Shown in pieces: positions 50,098 through 60,532 of a stretch of 64,000 bases of DNA. Position numbers and translations under genes: made by a program. The notes beneath the pieces were generated by a model. The model was not told where the DNA came from and did not search any database. It saw only the letters and a program-made list of their open reading frames with translations. Origin of the DNA: Agromyces sp. Marseille-P2726 (GTDB lineage: Bacteria > Actinomycetota > Actinomycetes > Actinomycetales > Microbacteriaceae); contig NZ_CADDWM010000015.1 of NCBI RefSeq assembly GCF_902809835.1, forward strand, positions 806,001-870,000, written 5' to 3'. Within the stretch, counting starts at the first letter, position 1. Each line of letters starts with the position of its first letter.

Positions 50098-51126
50098 ATG
50101 CCCATCGCAACCCCCGAGCAGTACGCCCAGATGCTCGACACCGCCAAGGCGAGCGGCTTCGCGTTCCCGGCCATCAACGTGTCGTCGTCGCAGACCCTCA
50201 ACGCGGCGTTGCAGGGCTTCGCCGAGGCGGGCTCCGACGGCATCATCCAGGTCAGCACGGGTGGCGCCGACTACTTCGCGGGGCACACCGTGAAGGCCCG
50301 GGCGGCGGGCGCGCTCGCATTCGCGAAGTACGCGCACGAGGTCGCGAAGGCGTACCCGGTGACGGTCGCGCTGCACACCGACCACTGCCCCAAGGATGCG
50401 CTCGACGGCTTCGTCCACCCCCTCATCGCCGCCTCCGAGGAGGAGGTCAAGGCGGGCCGCAACCCGATCTTCCAGTCGCACATGTGGGACGGCTCGGCGG
50501 TGCCGCTCGACGAGAACCTCGAGATCGCCAAGCAGATCCTTCCGCGCATGAAGAACATCAACGCCATCCTCGAGGTCGAGATCGGCGTCGTCGGCGGCGA
50601 GGAAGACGGGGTCAGCCACGAGATCAACGAGCACCTGTACACCACCCTCGACGACGCCATCCAGACCGTCGAGGCGCTCGGCCTCGGTGAGAACGGCCGC
50701 TACCTCGCGGCGCTCACGTTCGGCAACGTGCACGGCGTCTACAAGCCCGGCAACGTCAAGCTGCGTCCCGAGCTGCTGAAAGAGATCCAAGACGGCCTGG
50801 CCGCGAAGTACGGCACCGGTCCCAAGCCGCTCGACCTCGTCTTCCACGGCGGCTCCGGCTCGAGCGATGAAGAGATCGCGACGGCGGTGGCGAACGGCGT
50901 CGTCAAGATGAACGTCGACACCGACACGCAGTACGCATTCACTCGAGCGGTGGCCGGCTACATGTTCCAGAACTACGACGGGGTACTGAAGGTCGACGGC
51001 GAGGTCGGCGTCAAGAAGCAGTACGACCCGCGCACGTGGGGCAAGGTGGCCGAGTCGGCCATGGCCGCGCGCGTAGTCGAGTCGACGCGTCAGCTCGGGT
51101 CGGCCGGCAAGTCGATCTCCGCGTAG
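50098..51126 (+). CDS. fba: Class II fructose-bisphosphate aldolase
   Basis: A 342-residue zinc aldolase (FbaA type) that cleaves or forms fructose-1,6-bisphosphate. The catalytic and zinc residues Asp95 and His96 are in LHTDHCPKD; LEVEIGVVGGEEDG, FGNVHGVYKPGNVKL and VFHGGSGS follow, and the KMNVDTDTQYAFTRA helix ends the core. AAAGGAG precedes the ATG by five bases. It is head-to-head with glpX, so synthesis and removal of the same metabolite share a control region. A small membrane protein gene begins eight bases after its stop. Confidence 0.97.
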   Translation: MPIATPEQYAQMLDTAKASGFAFPAINVSSSQTLNAALQGFAEAGSDGIIQVSTGGADYFAGHTVKARAAGALAFAKYAHEVAKAYPVTVALHTDHCPKDALDGFVHPLIAASEEEVKAGRNPIFQSHMWDGSAVPLDENLEIAKQILPRMKNINAILEVEIGVVGGEEDGVSHEINEHLYTTLDDAIQTVEALGLGENGRYLAALTFGNVHGVYKPGNVKLRPELLKEIQDGLAAKYGTGPKPLDLVFHGGSGSSDEEIATAVANGVVKMNVDTDTQYAFTRAVAGYMFQNYDGVLKVDGEVGVKKQYDPRTWGKVAESAMAARVVESTRQLGSAGKSISA

Positions 51127-51133
51127 GTTCCGG

Positions 51134-51763
51134 ATGTCGCAGCAGCACGCCGGGGGAACTCCCGACCAGCCGGCCGCCCTGTCGGCTCGCGAGGGCGCTT
51201 CCCCGGCGGTGCCGCCCGCGCCGCGCGACGAGCGTCCCCGGCCGCAGTACGGCGAGTACGCGCCCGAGGGTTGGACGTGGGAGCCGCCGCAAGACGACCG
51301 GTACGCACCGGCCACCACGCCCGAGCGCGCGTCCGTCGCGCCGCCCGCGGCCGCGGCATCCGTCACCGATCGCCCCGACCGCGCAGCCGACCGCATCATC
51401 ACCGTGCTGCTGCTGGTGATCGGGATCTTCGGCGCATGGACGGCGGTCGGCACGATCCAGGCGATCCCCGATCAGCTCCCGCAGGCGATCCGGCAGGCGG
51501 GCGAACTGCTCGGCACGCCGGCGGCGGCGGTCGACTACACGCCCGGGCCCGAGGTGCCCGGCATCCTCCTCGCGGGCTCGATCGCGCAGGTCGTGCTGTG
51601 GCTGCTGACCGCGTGGTGGTCGGTGGCGCGGCTTCGTGCGCGCAAGCTCGCGTTTTGGGTCCCGCTCGTCGGCGGATTCGTCTCGTTCGTGCTGCTCTAC
51701 GCGGTGATGTTCGTCGTCATCGCGATGGACCCCGAGCTCGTTTCGAGCCTCAGCGGAGGCTGA
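51134..51763 (+). CDS. DUF6264-like membrane protein
   Basis: A 209-residue protein with a Pro-rich cytoplasmic N-terminus containing RPRPQYGEYAPEGW (residues 34-47) and three membrane segments in the C-terminal half (about 88-108, 143-165 and 171-197). The QYGEYAPEGW motif plus this topology matches a Microbacteriaceae family that I believe is annotated DUF6264; function is unknown. It starts seven bases after the fba stop and is likely co-transcribed with it. GC content and codon use are normal. Confidence 0.7.
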   Translation: MSQQHAGGTPDQPAALSAREGASPAVPPAPRDERPRPQYGEYAPEGWTWEPPQDDRYAPATTPERASVAPPAAAASVTDRPDRAADRIITVLLLVIGIFGAWTAVGTIQAIPDQLPQAIRQAGELLGTPAAAVDYTPGPEVPGILLAGSIAQVVLWLLTAWWSVARLRARKLAFWVPLVGGFVSFVLLYAVMFVVIAMDPELVSSLSGG

Positions 51764-51800
51764 TGGCCGCCGTGGTGCTCAGCGTTCGCAAGGCCTGACC

Positions 51801-52883
51801 TCAGCCCGAGGTCGCGCGGGTTCGCCCGCCGAGGGCGCGTGCATCGCGGTTGCCCGCGAGGTCGCGGCGCAACTCCTTCGGCAGTGAGAACATCAGGTCC
51901 TCCTCGGCCGTCTTCACCTCGGAGACCTCGCCGTACCCGGCGTCCTCCAGCTCGAGGAGCACCTCTTTCACGAGGCCTTCGGGCACGGATGCCCCGCTCG
52001 TGACGCCGATCGTCGAGACACCGTCGAGCCACTCCTGCTTGATCTCGGTCGAGTAGTCGACCCGGTACGCGGCCTTCGCCCCGTTCTCGAGCGCGACCTC
52101 GACGAGCCGGACACTGTTCGACGAGTTGGCCGAGCCGACGACGATCACGAGCTCGGCCTCTTGCGCGACCTTCTTGATCGCGACCTGGCGGTTCTGGGTG
52201 GCGTAGCAGATGTCGTCGCTGGGCGGGTCGGCCAGCTTCGGGAACTTCTCGCGCAGGCGGCGAACGGTCTCCATCGTCTCGTCGACCGAGAGCGTGGTCT
52301 GCGAGAGCCAGACGACCTTGTCGGGGTCGCGCACCTCGATGTTCGCGACGTCGTCGGGGCTGTTGACGAGGGTGACGTGGTCGGGCGCCTCGCCCGCGGT
52401 GCCCTCGACCTCTTCGTGGCCCTCGTGGCCGATGAGCAGGATCTCGTAGTCGTCGCGCGCGAACCGCACGGCCTCGCGGTGCACCTTGGTGACGAGGGGG
52501 CACGTGGCGTCGATGGCGCGCAGCCCGCGGTCGGCGGCCGCGTTCACGACGGCGGGCGACACGCCGTGCGCGCTGAACACCACGTGGGCACCCTCGGGCA
52601 CCTCGTCGACCTCGTCGACGAAGATCGCACCCTGCTTCTCGAGTTCGGTGACGACGTGGATGTTGTGCACGATCTGCTTGCGCACGTAGACCGGTGCCCC
52701 GTAATGCTCGAGCGCCTTCTCGACCGCGATCACCGCGCGATCGACGCCGGCGCAGTAGCCGCGGGGAGCGGCCAGCAGCACCCGCTTCTGTCGGGGGGCG
52801 GGGTTATCCTTGAGCCGGCCGCGCACGCCCGGAACCCGGGGCATGCCGAGGCCGATGGGCGAAGCGTCCGTGGTGCTGGTCAT
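51801..52883 (-). CDS. ispH: 4-hydroxy-3-methylbut-2-enyl diphosphate reductase
   Basis: A 360-residue [4Fe-4S] enzyme for the last step of the MEP isoprenoid pathway. The three cluster cysteines are Cys44 (PRGYCAG), Cys128 (DATCPLV) and Cys226 (ICYATQNRQ); SAHGVSP and [11 protein letters not shown] are conserved substrate-site segments. I choose the ATG at 52883 over the in-frame ATG at 52892 because TAGGAT ends seven bases before it, consistent with a leaderless mRNA. It is divergent from xseA with about 50 bases between. It supplies IPP/DMAPP, used later by the UppS encoded at 60.5 kb. Confidence 0.96.
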   Translation of the reverse strand: MTSTTDASPIGLGMPRVPGVRGRLKDNPAPRQKRVLLAAPRGYCAGVDRAVIAVEKALEHYGAPVYVRKQIVHNIHVVTELEKQGAIFVDEVDEVPEGAHVVFSAHGVSPAVVNAAADRGLRAIDATCPLVTKVHREAVRFARDDYEILLIGHEGHEEVEGTAGEAPDHVTLVNSPDDVANIEVRDPDKVVWLSQTTLSVDETMETVRRLREKFPKLADPPSDDICYATQNRQVAIKKVAQEAELVIVVGSANSSNSVRLVEVALENGAKAAYRVDYSTEIKQEWLDGVSTIGVTSGASVPEGLVKEVLLELEDAGYGEVSEVKTAEEDLMFSLPKELRRDLAGNRDARALGGRTRATSG

Positions 52884-52890
52884 ATGTTCC

Positions 52891-52896
52891 ATCCTA
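52891..52896 (-). promoter_or_regulatory. -10 box TAGGAT for ispH
   Basis: TAGGAT followed after seven bases by the ATG at 52883; it overlaps the alternative upstream ATG, which makes that start unlikely. Confidence 0.5.
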
Positions 52897-52934
52897 CGTG
52901 GGGCCAGCTGAGCGACAGGCGGGAGAGGCACTCG

Positions 52935-54146
52935 ATGGCGGATGCACCGGCGACGCGTGAGGCACCGTGGCCGGTGGCGCTGCTCTCGGGCAAGCTGAAG
53001 GACTATCTCGACCGGCTCGGCACGGTCTGGGTCGAGGGTGAGATCACGCAGTGGGGCCTCTCGGGCGGCAACGTCTACGGCAAGCTGAAAGACCTCGAGG
53101 TCGACGCGACGCTCTCGTTCACCATGTGGTCGTCGGTGCGGGCGAGGCTCTCCGAGCAGTTCAAGCAGGGCGACCACGTCGTCGTGCTCGCGAAGGTGAA
53201 CTGGTGGGTCAAGGGCGGCACCCTCTCGATGCAGGTCTACGACATGCGCCACGTCGGCCTCGGCGACCTACTCGAACGACTCGAGCGGCTGCGCACGCAA
53301 CTCGCGGCCGAGGGGCTGTTCGATGCGTCGCGCAAGAAGCGCCTGCCGTTCCTGCCCAGAGTCGTCGGACTCGTCACCGGGCGCGACAGCGACGCCGAGC
53401 AAGACGTGCTGCGCAACGCTCGCCTCCGCTGGCCCGCGGTCGAGTTCCGCATCGCCTACGCGACGGTGCAGGGCGATCGCACCGCGCCCGAGGTCGTCGG
53501 GGCGATCCGGCGGCTCGACGCCGACCCCGAGGTCGATGTCATCATCGTCGCTCGCGGCGGCGGCGACTTCCAGAACCTCTTGGGGTTCAGCGACGAACGC
53601 GTCGTGCGGGCGGCGGCCGCGGCATCCACCCCCATCGTCTCGGCGATCGGCCACGAGGCCGACCGTCCGTTGCTCGACGAGGTCGCAGATCTCAGGGCTT
53701 CAACGCCGACGGATGCCGCGAAGCGCGTGATTCCCGACGTGTCCGAGGAGCTCGGGCGGGTCGAGCAGGCCCGCGCGCGGCTCGGCATGCGCCTGGCCTC
53801 GATGCTGACGCACGAGATCGACCGCATCGGCCACCTGCGCACGCGCCCGGCACTTGCCGACCCGAACTGGATCATCGACCGCCGCGCCGAAGAGCTCACG
53901 CGCTGGGTCGCGCGCGGCACCGAACTCGTCGAGCGCTGCATCGAGCGGCAGTCGGCCAAGGTCGCCGAGCTCCGCGGGCACCTCCGCGGGCTCTCGCCCC
54001 AGTCGACGCTCGACCGCGGCTACGCCATCGTCCAGGGCGATGACGGGCACGTGCTGCGCCGCGCGGTCGACGCTCCCGCCGCCGCCCGTCTGCGCATCAC
54101 GCTCGCGGAGGGCGCGATCGCTGCGACATCCGACGGCGCCGAGTAA
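52935..54146 (+). CDS. xseA: Exodeoxyribonuclease VII large subunit
   Basis: A 403-residue catalytic subunit of the single-strand nuclease ExoVII. The N-terminal OB-fold has [23 protein letters not shown], the nuclease domain has [45 protein letters not shown] and [27 protein letters not shown], then the long coiled coil that contacts XseB. GGGAGAGG precedes the ATG. The C-terminal [15 protein letters not shown] segment is present. The small-subunit gene follows after 112 bases with its own start signal. Confidence 0.95.
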   Translation: MADAPATREAPWPVALLSGKLKDYLDRLGTVWVEGEITQWGLSGGNVYGKLKDLEVDATLSFTMWSSVRARLSEQFKQGDHVVVLAKVNWWVKGGTLSMQVYDMRHVGLGDLLERLERLRTQLAAEGLFDASRKKRLPFLPRVVGLVTGRDSDAEQDVLRNARLRWPAVEFRIAYATVQGDRTAPEVVGAIRRLDADPEVDVIIVARGGGDFQNLLGFSDERVVRAAAAASTPIVSAIGHEADRPLLDEVADLRASTPTDAAKRVIPDVSEELGRVEQARARLGMRLASMLTHEIDRIGHLRTRPALADPNWIIDRRAEELTRWVARGTELVERCIERQSAKVAELRGHLRGLSPQSTLDRGYAIVQGDDGHVLRRAVDAPAAARLRITLAEGAIAATSDGAE

Positions 54147-54246
54147 CCACGGCACGTCGCTGTGCACTTCTCGCCCGCATCGAGGCACCGGGAGCACTTC
54201 GGTCTGCCGGTACCACCGGCTGCGCCGGAGCGTCGGTGCCGCCGAA

Positions 54247-54252
54247 TAGAAT
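54247..54252 (+). promoter_or_regulatory. -10 box TAGAAT for leaderless xseB
   Basis: TAGAAT followed after six bases by the xseB ATG at 54259, a close match to the actinobacterial leaderless layout. Confidence 0.55.
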
Positions 54253-54258
54253 GGCTGC

Positions 54259-54525
54259 ATGCCCCCCACCACCGATGTCGCCGAGCTGAGCTATGAGCAG
54301 GCGCGCGACGAGCTCGTGCGCGTCGTCGCCGAGCTCGAGCAGGGCTCCGCGACGCTCGAGCAGTCGCTCGCGTTGTGGGAGCGGGGTGAGGCCCTGGCTG
54401 CACGGTGTGAAGAGTGGCTGATCGGCGCGAAGGCCCGCCTCGACGCCGCGCGGTCCGGAGCCGCGCGCGGCGGCCAGGCGCGCGTGGGCGCCCCCGCGGC
54501 ATCCGACGGTCCCGGCGAGCGCTGA
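54259..54525 (+). CDS. xseB: Exodeoxyribonuclease VII small subunit
   Basis: An 88-residue helical hairpin subunit. The family core [41 protein letters not shown] is at about residues 10-50. Several copies bind the XseA coiled coil and are needed for activity. It has its own likely leaderless promoter 112 bases after xseA. Its TGA shares a base with the ATG of the next gene (TGATG). The C-terminal 25 residues are a Gly/Ala-rich tail. Confidence 0.94.
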   Translation: MPPTTDVAELSYEQARDELVRVVAELEQGSATLEQSLALWERGEALAARCEEWLIGAKARLDAARSGAARGGQARVGAPAASDGPGER

Positions 54526-55163
54526 TGGCGAACCGAGCACCCCGCGTCGTCGCCGAGCTCGGCCGGCCCGAGACGCCCGAAGAGACGGCCGCGCGAAAGG
54601 CCGAGGCCGCGCGACTTCGACGGCAGCGGCAGACCGTGGTCAACCTCCTGCTCGCGCTCGGGGCCAGTCTCGCCGTGGTGCTCGTGCTCGTGCTCATCGT
54701 GCCCCGCAGCGACGCGCCCATCGAGCGCGACGTCGACGTCGCCGCCGTCGCCGAGCAGGCCCAGTCGGTGAACGACGACCCGCTGGCGGTGCCCGACCTC
54801 TCCGAGGGGTGGCGGTCGAACGCGGCCGGCCTCCGCTCGTCGGTCGACGGCGTCAACGCCTGGTATGCCGGGTATCTCACCCCGAGCGATGAGTACATCG
54901 GCATGTACCAGGGCATCGACGCGAACCCCACCTGGGTCGCCGACCTCCTTGCGCGCACGCCCGCGACCGGCACGACGACGATCGACGGGGTGGAGTGGAC
55001 GGTCTACGACAACCGCGACACCAGCGCCGACGTCGGCAACGCACGGTACGGGCTCACGACCGAGGCCGGCGGCAGCACGTTCGTGCTGCTCGGCACCGCA
55101 ACATCCGAAGAATTCGAGACGATCGCCGCGGCGCTGGTGCCGGCCATCGATGCGCAGGACTAG
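54525..55163 (+). CDS. DUF4245 membrane-anchored protein
   Basis: A 212-residue protein with a short basic cytoplasmic N-terminus ([24 protein letters not shown]), one span at about 39-60 ([21 protein letters not shown]) and an exported domain containing [25 protein letters not shown] and [12 protein letters not shown]. These match DUF4245, a single-span actinobacterial family of unknown role that lies beside xseB and glpX in mycobacteria as well. The ATG uses the last base of the xseB stop, so translation is coupled. Confidence 0.88.
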   Translation: MANRAPRVVAELGRPETPEETAARKAEAARLRRQRQTVVNLLLALGASLAVVLVLVLIVPRSDAPIERDVDVAAVAEQAQSVNDDPLAVPDLSEGWRSNAAGLRSSVDGVNAWYAGYLTPSDEYIGMYQGIDANPTWVADLLARTPATGTTTIDGVEWTVYDNRDTSADVGNARYGLTTEAGGSTFVLLGTATSEEFETIAAALVPAIDAQD

Positions 55164-55199
55164 ACGCACCACCAACCGACGCCGACCGAGGGGAACCGC

Positions 55200-55856
55200 G
55201 TGAGCGAGCAGCCGACCGCCCGTCCAGAGACACCGGCTGCCACCTGGCGCGAGCTGCGCCGCGGCAACGAGCGCTTCGTCGCCGGCACTCCCCAGCATCC
55301 GCGCCAAGACGTCGAGCACCGCTCGGCACTCGCGCACACGCAGCGACCACTGGTCGCGATCTTCGGATGCAGCGACTCCCGCCTCGCGGCCGAGATCATC
55401 TTCGACATCGGCATCGGCGACGCCTTCGTGGTGCGCAACGCCGGGCAGGTCATCTCCGACTCCGTGCTGGGCTCGCTCGAGTACGCGGTCGGCATCCTCG
55501 GCGTGCCGCTCATCCTCGTGCTGGGGCACGACAAGTGCGGTGCGGTGCGCGCGGCCATCGACTCGCAGGCCGTCGATGCCACGCCCCTGCCGCCGCACAT
55601 CGCACAGGTCGTCGACCGCATCGTCCCCGCGGTCCGGCGGGTCGCCGGGGGCGACACCGAGGCGCCCATCGAACCCGACGACGTCGATGCCGGGTACGTC
55701 GGCCGCGAGCACCTGCGCGACACGGTCGCCGAGCTGCTCGAGAGCTCCGAGATGATCAGCGATGCGATCGCCGCAGGTACGCTGGCTATCGTCGGCGCGA
55801 ACTACCGCCTGCTCGAAGGACGCGCCGAGACCGACATCGTGGTCGGCCGCATCTGA
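55200..55856 (+). CDS. Beta-class carbonic anhydrase
   Basis: A 218-residue zinc enzyme that interconverts CO2 and bicarbonate. The zinc ligands Cys57, His110 and Cys113 lie in FGCSDSR and LGHDKCGAV; the Asp59-Arg61 dyad of CSDSR and the [18 protein letters not shown] segment are conserved. It starts at GTG with GAGGGGAACC before it. The order xseB-DUF4245-carbonic anhydrase-fumC suggests a housekeeping cluster; bicarbonate may serve anaplerotic carboxylases. No signal peptide, so it is cytoplasmic. Confidence 0.94.
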   Translation: MSEQPTARPETPAATWRELRRGNERFVAGTPQHPRQDVEHRSALAHTQRPLVAIFGCSDSRLAAEIIFDIGIGDAFVVRNAGQVISDSVLGSLEYAVGILGVPLILVLGHDKCGAVRAAIDSQAVDATPLPPHIAQVVDRIVPAVRRVAGGDTEAPIEPDDVDAGYVGREHLRDTVAELLESSEMISDAIAAGTLAIVGANYRLLEGRAETDIVVGRI

Positions 55857-55915
55857 CGGCCGACCGAGCGGCACTTCGCCGGGGCGCCCCGGCACGCAAC
55901 CGAAAGGAATACACC

Positions 55916-57331
55916 GTGGCCGACAACGCCGACGACTATCGCATCGAACACGACACGATGGGCGAGGTGCGCGTGCCCGCGTCGGCGCTGTACCGCGCGC
56001 AGACGCAGCGCGCGGTCGAGAACTTCCCGATCTCGGGCTCCGGCCTCGAGCTGCAGCAACTGCAGGCGCTCGCCCGCATCAAGAAGGCCGCGGCGCAGGC
56101 CAACGCCCGGCTCGGCGTGCTCGACCCCGCCATCGCCGCGGCGATCGAGGCGGCCGCCGACGAGGTGATCGCGGGCAAGCACGACGCGGTCGCGCACTTC
56201 CCGGTCGACGTGTACCAGACCGGCTCGGGCACGTCGTCGAACATGAACATGAACGAGGTGCTCGCGACGCTCGCGACTGAGAAGCTCGGCTCGCCCGTGC
56301 ACCCGAACGACCACGTCAACGCATCGCAGTCGTCGAACGACGTATTCCCGACCTCCGTTCACATCGCGGTCACCCAGGCCCTCATCGACGACCTCATCCC
56401 CGCGCTCGACCACCTCGCCGTCGCCCTCGAGGCGAAGGCCGAGCTCTGGAAGGACGTGGTCAAGGCCGGCCGCACCCACCTCATGGACGCGACGCCCGTC
56501 ACGCTCGGGCAGGAGTTCGGCGGGTATGCCCGCCAGGTGCGCCTCGGCATCGAGCGCGTGCAGTCGGCGCTCCCGCGCGTCGCCGAGGTCCCGCTCGGCG
56601 GCACCGCGGTCGGCACGGGGATCAACACGCCCGCTGGCTTCCCACAGCTCGTCATCGAGCTCCTCCAGCAGGAGACCGAGCTGCCCATCACCGAGGCGGT
56701 CGACCACTTCGAGGCGCAGGCGAACCGCGACGGTCTCGTCGACGCATCCGGGGCCCTCCGCACCATCGCCGTGAGCCTCACGAAGATCGCGAACGACCTG
56801 CGCTGGATGGGCTCGGGGCCGAACACGGGCCTCGGCGAGCTGTTCATCCCCGACCTGCAGCCCGGCTCGTCGATCATGCCGGGCAAGGTGAACCCCGTCA
56901 TCCCCGAGGCGGTCCTCATGGTCGCCGCCCGGGTCATCGGCAATGATGCGACGGTCGCGTGGGGCGGGGCATCCGGCGCCTTCGAGCTCAACGTGCAGAT
57001 CCCGGTCATGGGCACGGCGGTGCTCGAGTCGATCCGCCTGCTCTCGAACTCGATGCGCGCGCTCGCCGACAAGACGGTCGAAGGACTCGAGGCGAACGTC
57101 GAGCGTGCGACCGCGCTCGCCGGCATGTCGCCCTCGATCGTGACGCCACTCAACAAGCTCATCGGCTACGAGGCCGCGGCGAAGATCGCGAAGCACTCGG
57201 TCGCGAAGGGCATCACCGTGCGCGAAGCCGTCATCGACCTCGGGTACGTCGAGCGTGGCGAGCTGACCGAGCAGCAGCTCGACGAGGCGCTCGATCTGCT
57301 CTCGATGACGCGGCCGCCGCAGGCGAAGTAG
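55916..57331 (+). CDS. fumC: Class II fumarate hydratase
   Basis: A 471-residue iron-independent fumarase of the TCA cycle. The signature [11 protein letters not shown] is at residues 317-327, with [38 protein letters not shown] (His188) and [11 protein letters not shown] also conserved. The GTG is preceded by GAAAGGAATACACC. It is followed by a GC-rich repeat and a large hairpin that separates it from the convergent KTSC gene. The short C-terminal tail RPPQAK ends just before the repeats. Confidence 0.97.
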   Translation: MADNADDYRIEHDTMGEVRVPASALYRAQTQRAVENFPISGSGLELQQLQALARIKKAAAQANARLGVLDPAIAAAIEAAADEVIAGKHDAVAHFPVDVYQTGSGTSSNMNMNEVLATLATEKLGSPVHPNDHVNASQSSNDVFPTSVHIAVTQALIDDLIPALDHLAVALEAKAELWKDVVKAGRTHLMDATPVTLGQEFGGYARQVRLGIERVQSALPRVAEVPLGGTAVGTGINTPAGFPQLVIELLQQETELPITEAVDHFEAQANRDGLVDASGALRTIAVSLTKIANDLRWMGSGPNTGLGELFIPDLQPGSSIMPGKVNPVIPEAVLMVAARVIGNDATVAWGGASGAFELNVQIPVMGTAVLESIRLLSNSMRALADKTVEGLEANVERATALAGMSPSIVTPLNKLIGYEAAAKIAKHSVAKGITVREAVIDLGYVERGELTEQQLDEALDLLSMTRPPQAK

Positions 57332-57339
57332 CGCCCGCT

Positions 57340-57381
57340 GCGGGCCGGGTAGCGGCCGCTGCGGGCCGGGTAGCGGCCGCT
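57340..57381. repeat. Tandem 21-base repeat after fumC
   Basis: GCGGGCCGGGTAGCGGCCGC followed by T is repeated exactly twice (57340-57360, 57361-57381), beginning nine bases after the fumC stop. Two copies only, no spacers, so not CRISPR-like. Confidence 0.7.
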
Positions 57382-57442
57382 GCGCCACTTCTGCGGCCAG
57401 CGCGCCAGCTGAACTGGCGCTGCGGGTGCAGAAGTGGCGCAG
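57380..57442. terminator. Large hairpin between convergent fumC and KTSC genes
   Basis: 15-base arms 57380-57394 and 57428-57442 are perfectly complementary and enclose an inner near-perfect stem (CAGCG-CG-CCAG/CTGGCGCTG). It probably serves as a two-way terminator. Confidence 0.6.
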
Positions 57443-57509
57443 AGTGGCGCAGCGGGTGCGCACGCGAGGTGAGCGCCCGCCAACGCGGCGGCGTTCCGCG
57501 TCGCGTTGC

Positions 57510-57722
57510 TCAGCGAAGGCGCCGGTACCGGTGCTCCTTCACGCGCGCACCCACGACACGCCACGGGTGGGGCTGCGCGGCCTCGAGTTCGGCGTAGAGC
57601 TCGGGCTCGATGTCGAAGTACTGGTACACCGAGCCCGACTCGAACTCGATGGTGAGCACGCGGTGAACGGCGTCGTACGATGCGCCGTTCAACGCCTCGG
57701 ATTCGATGCGCGGAATCCTCAC
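57510..57722 (-). CDS. KTSC-domain protein
   Basis: A 70-residue single-domain protein. The segments SYDAVHRVLTIEFESGSVYQYFDIEPELYAEL and the basic end VKEHRYRRL match the KTSC domain, a small module of unknown function also found fused to lysyl-tRNA synthetase-like proteins and in phage. No catalytic residues can be named. It starts 17 bases after the stop of phoH2 and may be co-transcribed with it. Real coding is supported by strongly G/C third positions and the family match. Confidence 0.82.
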   Translation of the reverse strand: MRIPRIESEALNGASYDAVHRVLTIEFESGSVYQYFDIEPELYAELEAAQPHPWRVVGARVKEHRYRRLR

Positions 57723-57738
57723 TCTGCCGACCCGACGC

Positions 57739-59121
57739 TCAGGTGAGCTCCGCCCCGTCGAGCATCTCCGACACGAGCGCCGCGATCGCCGAGCGCTCCG
57801 AACGCGTCAACGTGATGTGCGCGAAGAGCGGATGGCCCTTCAGCGTCTCGATCACGCTCGCGACCCCATCATGGCGGCCGACGCGCAGGTTGTCGCGCTG
57901 GGCGACGTCGTGGGTCAGCACGACCCGCGAGTTCTGTCCGATGCGCGAGAGCACCGTCAGCAGCACGTTCCGTTCGAGCGATTGCGCCTCGTCGACGATC
58001 ACGAACGAGTCGTGCAGCGACCGCCCCCGGATGTGCGTGAGCGGAAGCACCTCGAGGATGCCGCGATCGACGACCTCCTCCAGCACGTTGTCGGAGACAA
58101 CCGAGCCCAGCGTGTCGAAGACCGCCTGGCCCCAGGGGTTCATCTTCTCGCCCTGGTCACCCGGGAGGTAGCCGAGCTCCTGCCCGCCGACGGCGTAGAG
58201 CGGTCGGAAGACCATGATCTTCTTGTGCTGCTGGCGCTCGAGCACCATCTCGAGGCCCGCGCAGAGCGCGAGGGCCGACTTGCCGGTGCCGGCGCGCCCG
58301 CCCAGCGAGAGGATGCCGATCTCGGGGTCGAGGAGCAGGTCGATCGCGAGCCGCTGCTCGGCCGAACGGCCGTGCACGCCGAAGACCTCCCGATCGCCGC
58401 GCACGAGCTTCACCTCGTGGTCGCCCACCACCCGACCGAGCGCTGAGCCGCGATCGGAGTGGATCACCAGGCCGGTGTTCACCGGCATCCCCTCGACCTC
58501 GGCGGTGAAGATGCGGTCATGCTCGTAGAGCTTCGCCATGTCGTTCGACCCGAGGGTCAGCTCGGCCATGCCGGTCCAGCCCGAGTCGAGGGCGAGCTCC
58601 GCTCGGTACTCCTGGGCGTCGAGTCCGATGGATGCGGCCTTCACGCGCAGCGGCAGATCCTTCGAAACGACGGTCACGGCGACGCCGTCGTTCGCCAGGT
58701 TCGCCGCGCAGGCGAGGATGCGCGAGTCGTTGTCGCCCAGCTGCAGTCCGCTCGGCAGCACCGAGGGGCTCGAGTGGTTGAGTTCGACCCGCAGGGAGCC
58801 GCCGTCGCCCACGGGGATCGGGAAGTCGAGACGCTCGTGCTCGATACGGAGCTCATCGAGGATCCGAAGGGACTGCCGCGCGAAGTACCCGATCTCGGGA
58901 TCGTTGCGCTTCGCCTCCAGCTCCGTGATGACCACGACGGGAAGCACCACCGCGTGCTCGGCGAACCTGAACAGCGCCCGGGGATCCGACAGGAGCACCG
59001 AGGTGTCGAGCACGTAGGTCCGCTCGGACTGGGCGATCCCGATGGGCGAAGACGCGTCAGGACGTGCCTTGGCACGCCCTGTGATTCGACCGACGGACTT
59101 GGAGGTTTCAAGTGAGGCCAC
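57739..59121 (-). CDS. phoH2: PhoH2: PIN domain fused to PhoH ATPase
   Basis: A 460-residue protein combining an N-terminal PIN RNase domain (about 36-170, starting [13 protein letters not shown] with Asp39) and a C-terminal PhoH-type P-loop ATPase (about 235-450, [11 protein letters not shown] with Lys281, Walker [10 protein letters not shown]). Mycobacterial PhoH2 is a sequence-specific RNA helicase and RNase. In mycobacteria it is paired with an antitoxin-like gene; none is visible here. I use the GTG at 59121, with GGAG six bases before it, over the ATG at 59142. It is conserved near fumC and glpX in mycobacteria. Confidence 0.93.
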   Translation of the reverse strand: MASLETSKSVGRITGRAKARPDASSPIGIAQSERTYVLDTSVLLSDPRALFRFAEHAVVLPVVVITELEAKRNDPEIGYFARQSLRILDELRIEHERLDFPIPVGDGGSLRVELNHSSPSVLPSGLQLGDNDSRILACAANLANDGVAVTVVSKDLPLRVKAASIGLDAQEYRAELALDSGWTGMAELTLGSNDMAKLYEHDRIFTAEVEGMPVNTGLVIHSDRGSALGRVVGDHEVKLVRGDREVFGVHGRSAEQRLAIDLLLDPEIGILSLGGRAGTGKSALALCAGLEMVLERQQHKKIMVFRPLYAVGGQELGYLPGDQGEKMNPWGQAVFDTLGSVVSDNVLEEVVDRGILEVLPLTHIRGRSLHDSFVIVDEAQSLERNVLLTVLSRIGQNSRVVLTHDVAQRDNLRVGRHDGVASVIETLKGHPLFAHITLTRSERSAIAALVSEMLDGAELT

Positions 59122-59354
59122 GACCGCTCCTGCCCCGAGCATTCCGCTCGGCTCTCGCGCCGGCCGGCGAATCCCTCCACGAGCGCTTCACGAAGCCGAC
59201 TCGATCGGGCACCTTGCCCGATGCCTCCGACGCTACGACTGCGTCGGCCGATCCGTGCGACCGACACGCACCTGTCACCGGCTGTTCACGTCGATGAGTC
59301 GGTTTCGAGACGGCGCCTGTCGGTGCCACCTGAACCCGCAGACGACGGCGGGCC

Positions 59355-60473
59355 TCAGTACGTCGCCGCCGTGTTGTACGAGACGAACGCTCCGCGCAGC
59401 ATCTCGAGGGTCTCGCTGCTCGTCGCCGCGTGCACGCTGAGCCGGACCCGGCCGTCGCGCGTCGTGGCGGTGATCCCGTGATTGTGCAGCGATGCGGTGA
59501 GCACCGTGACCTGCTCGGCGGGCGGTCCGAGCACGACGAGACCCGCGCGCTCCTGCTCGTCGCGCGACGAGACGACCGCGATGGCGAATTCGTCGGCCAG
59601 CTCGACCACCTCGCTCACGTGCTCGGTGATGGCGGCGTTGATCGCGGCGACACCGGTCTCGTGGATCTCCTCGAGTGCCGCCGCGAGACGGGCCTCGGCG
59701 ATGGGGTCGGGATTCGACACGCGGTAGGCCCGAGCGTCGGGTGCCGGCGGCGGCACCTCATCCCACGGCTCGGGCTCCTCGGTTCCGGTGAAGCCGGAGA
59801 AGACGGGCGTGAGCCGCTCGAGTGCGCGGGCGGAGAACGCCATGATTCCCGTTCCCCAGCCGGCGCGCACCCATTTCTGTCCGCCCGAGACGATCACGTC
59901 GGCGGCATCCCACGGCGCGTCGACGACGCCGAAGCCCTGGATCGCGTCGACGATGAGCAGGCGGTCGCCGATGACCTGGCGGATCCCCTCGATGTCGCAG
60001 AGGTACCCGGTGCGCGAGTCGACCAGGCTCACGGCCACGGCCGCCACATTCGACTCGAGCTGCTGGCGGATCTGCCCGGGCGTGACCTTGCCGTGGTCGG
60101 TCTCGAGCCACGCGGGCTGCACGGAGTGCAGCGCCTCCTGGGCTCGGACCGCGGCGATCGGCAGGCTGGGGAACTCGCCGGGCGAGAGCAGCACACCGCC
60201 GGTCAGCCCGAACATCGCGTGCATGATGCCCTGCGTGGTGTTCGGCTGGAACACGATCTGGTCGACCGGGAATCCGATCAGGTCGGATGCGGCCCGACGC
60301 ACGCGCAGGTCCTGCTCGGGGAACACGTCGAGGCTGCCGTACCGCGCGCGCTCCAGCACCTGGGTGAGCGCCAGGCTCTCCTCGGCGGCGGAGGTCGCGA
60401 GCGGACCCAAGCGGCCGTAGTCGAGGTATCCCGGCTCCTCGGTGAACCCGGCGATGTAGGCGTCGATGGTCAC
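59355..60473 (-). CDS. Class V aminotransferase-fold PLP enzyme
   Basis: A 372-residue PLP enzyme of the aminotransferase class V/kynureninase-like superfamily. The PLP lysine is Lys200 in SGGQKWVRAGWG, with LIVDAIQGFGV (the PLP-stacking Asp) and NTTQGIMHAMFGL before it. There is no C-terminal cysteine motif like that of desulfurases, so sulfur transfer is unlikely; an isopenicillin-epimerase-like or transaminase role is possible. Substrate unknown. It starts at GTG after GAGAGGGG. Encoded on the same strand as phoH2, 234 bases upstream, and probably a separate unit. Confidence 0.82.
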   Translation of the reverse strand: MTIDAYIAGFTEEPGYLDYGRLGPLATSAAEESLALTQVLERARYGSLDVFPEQDLRVRRAASDLIGFPVDQIVFQPNTTQGIMHAMFGLTGGVLLSPGEFPSLPIAAVRAQEALHSVQPAWLETDHGKVTPGQIRQQLESNVAAVAVSLVDSRTGYLCDIEGIRQVIGDRLLIVDAIQGFGVVDAPWDAADVIVSGGQKWVRAGWGTGIMAFSARALERLTPVFSGFTGTEEPEPWDEVPPPAPDARAYRVSNPDPIAEARLAAALEEIHETGVAAINAAITEHVSEVVELADEFAIAVVSSRDEQERAGLVVLGPPAEQVTVLTASLHNHGITATTRDGRVRLSVHAATSSETLEMLRGAFVSYNTAATY

Positions 60474-60532
60474 GTGTACCCCTCTCTTCGAGCCATATCA
60501 TGGCAGACCGGAGGCGGCGGGCGAGGCGGCGA

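Noticed and set aside
57340-57442. CRISPR-like array after fumC
   Set aside because: Only two contiguous repeat units, no unique spacers, no cas genes; the rest is a hairpin.
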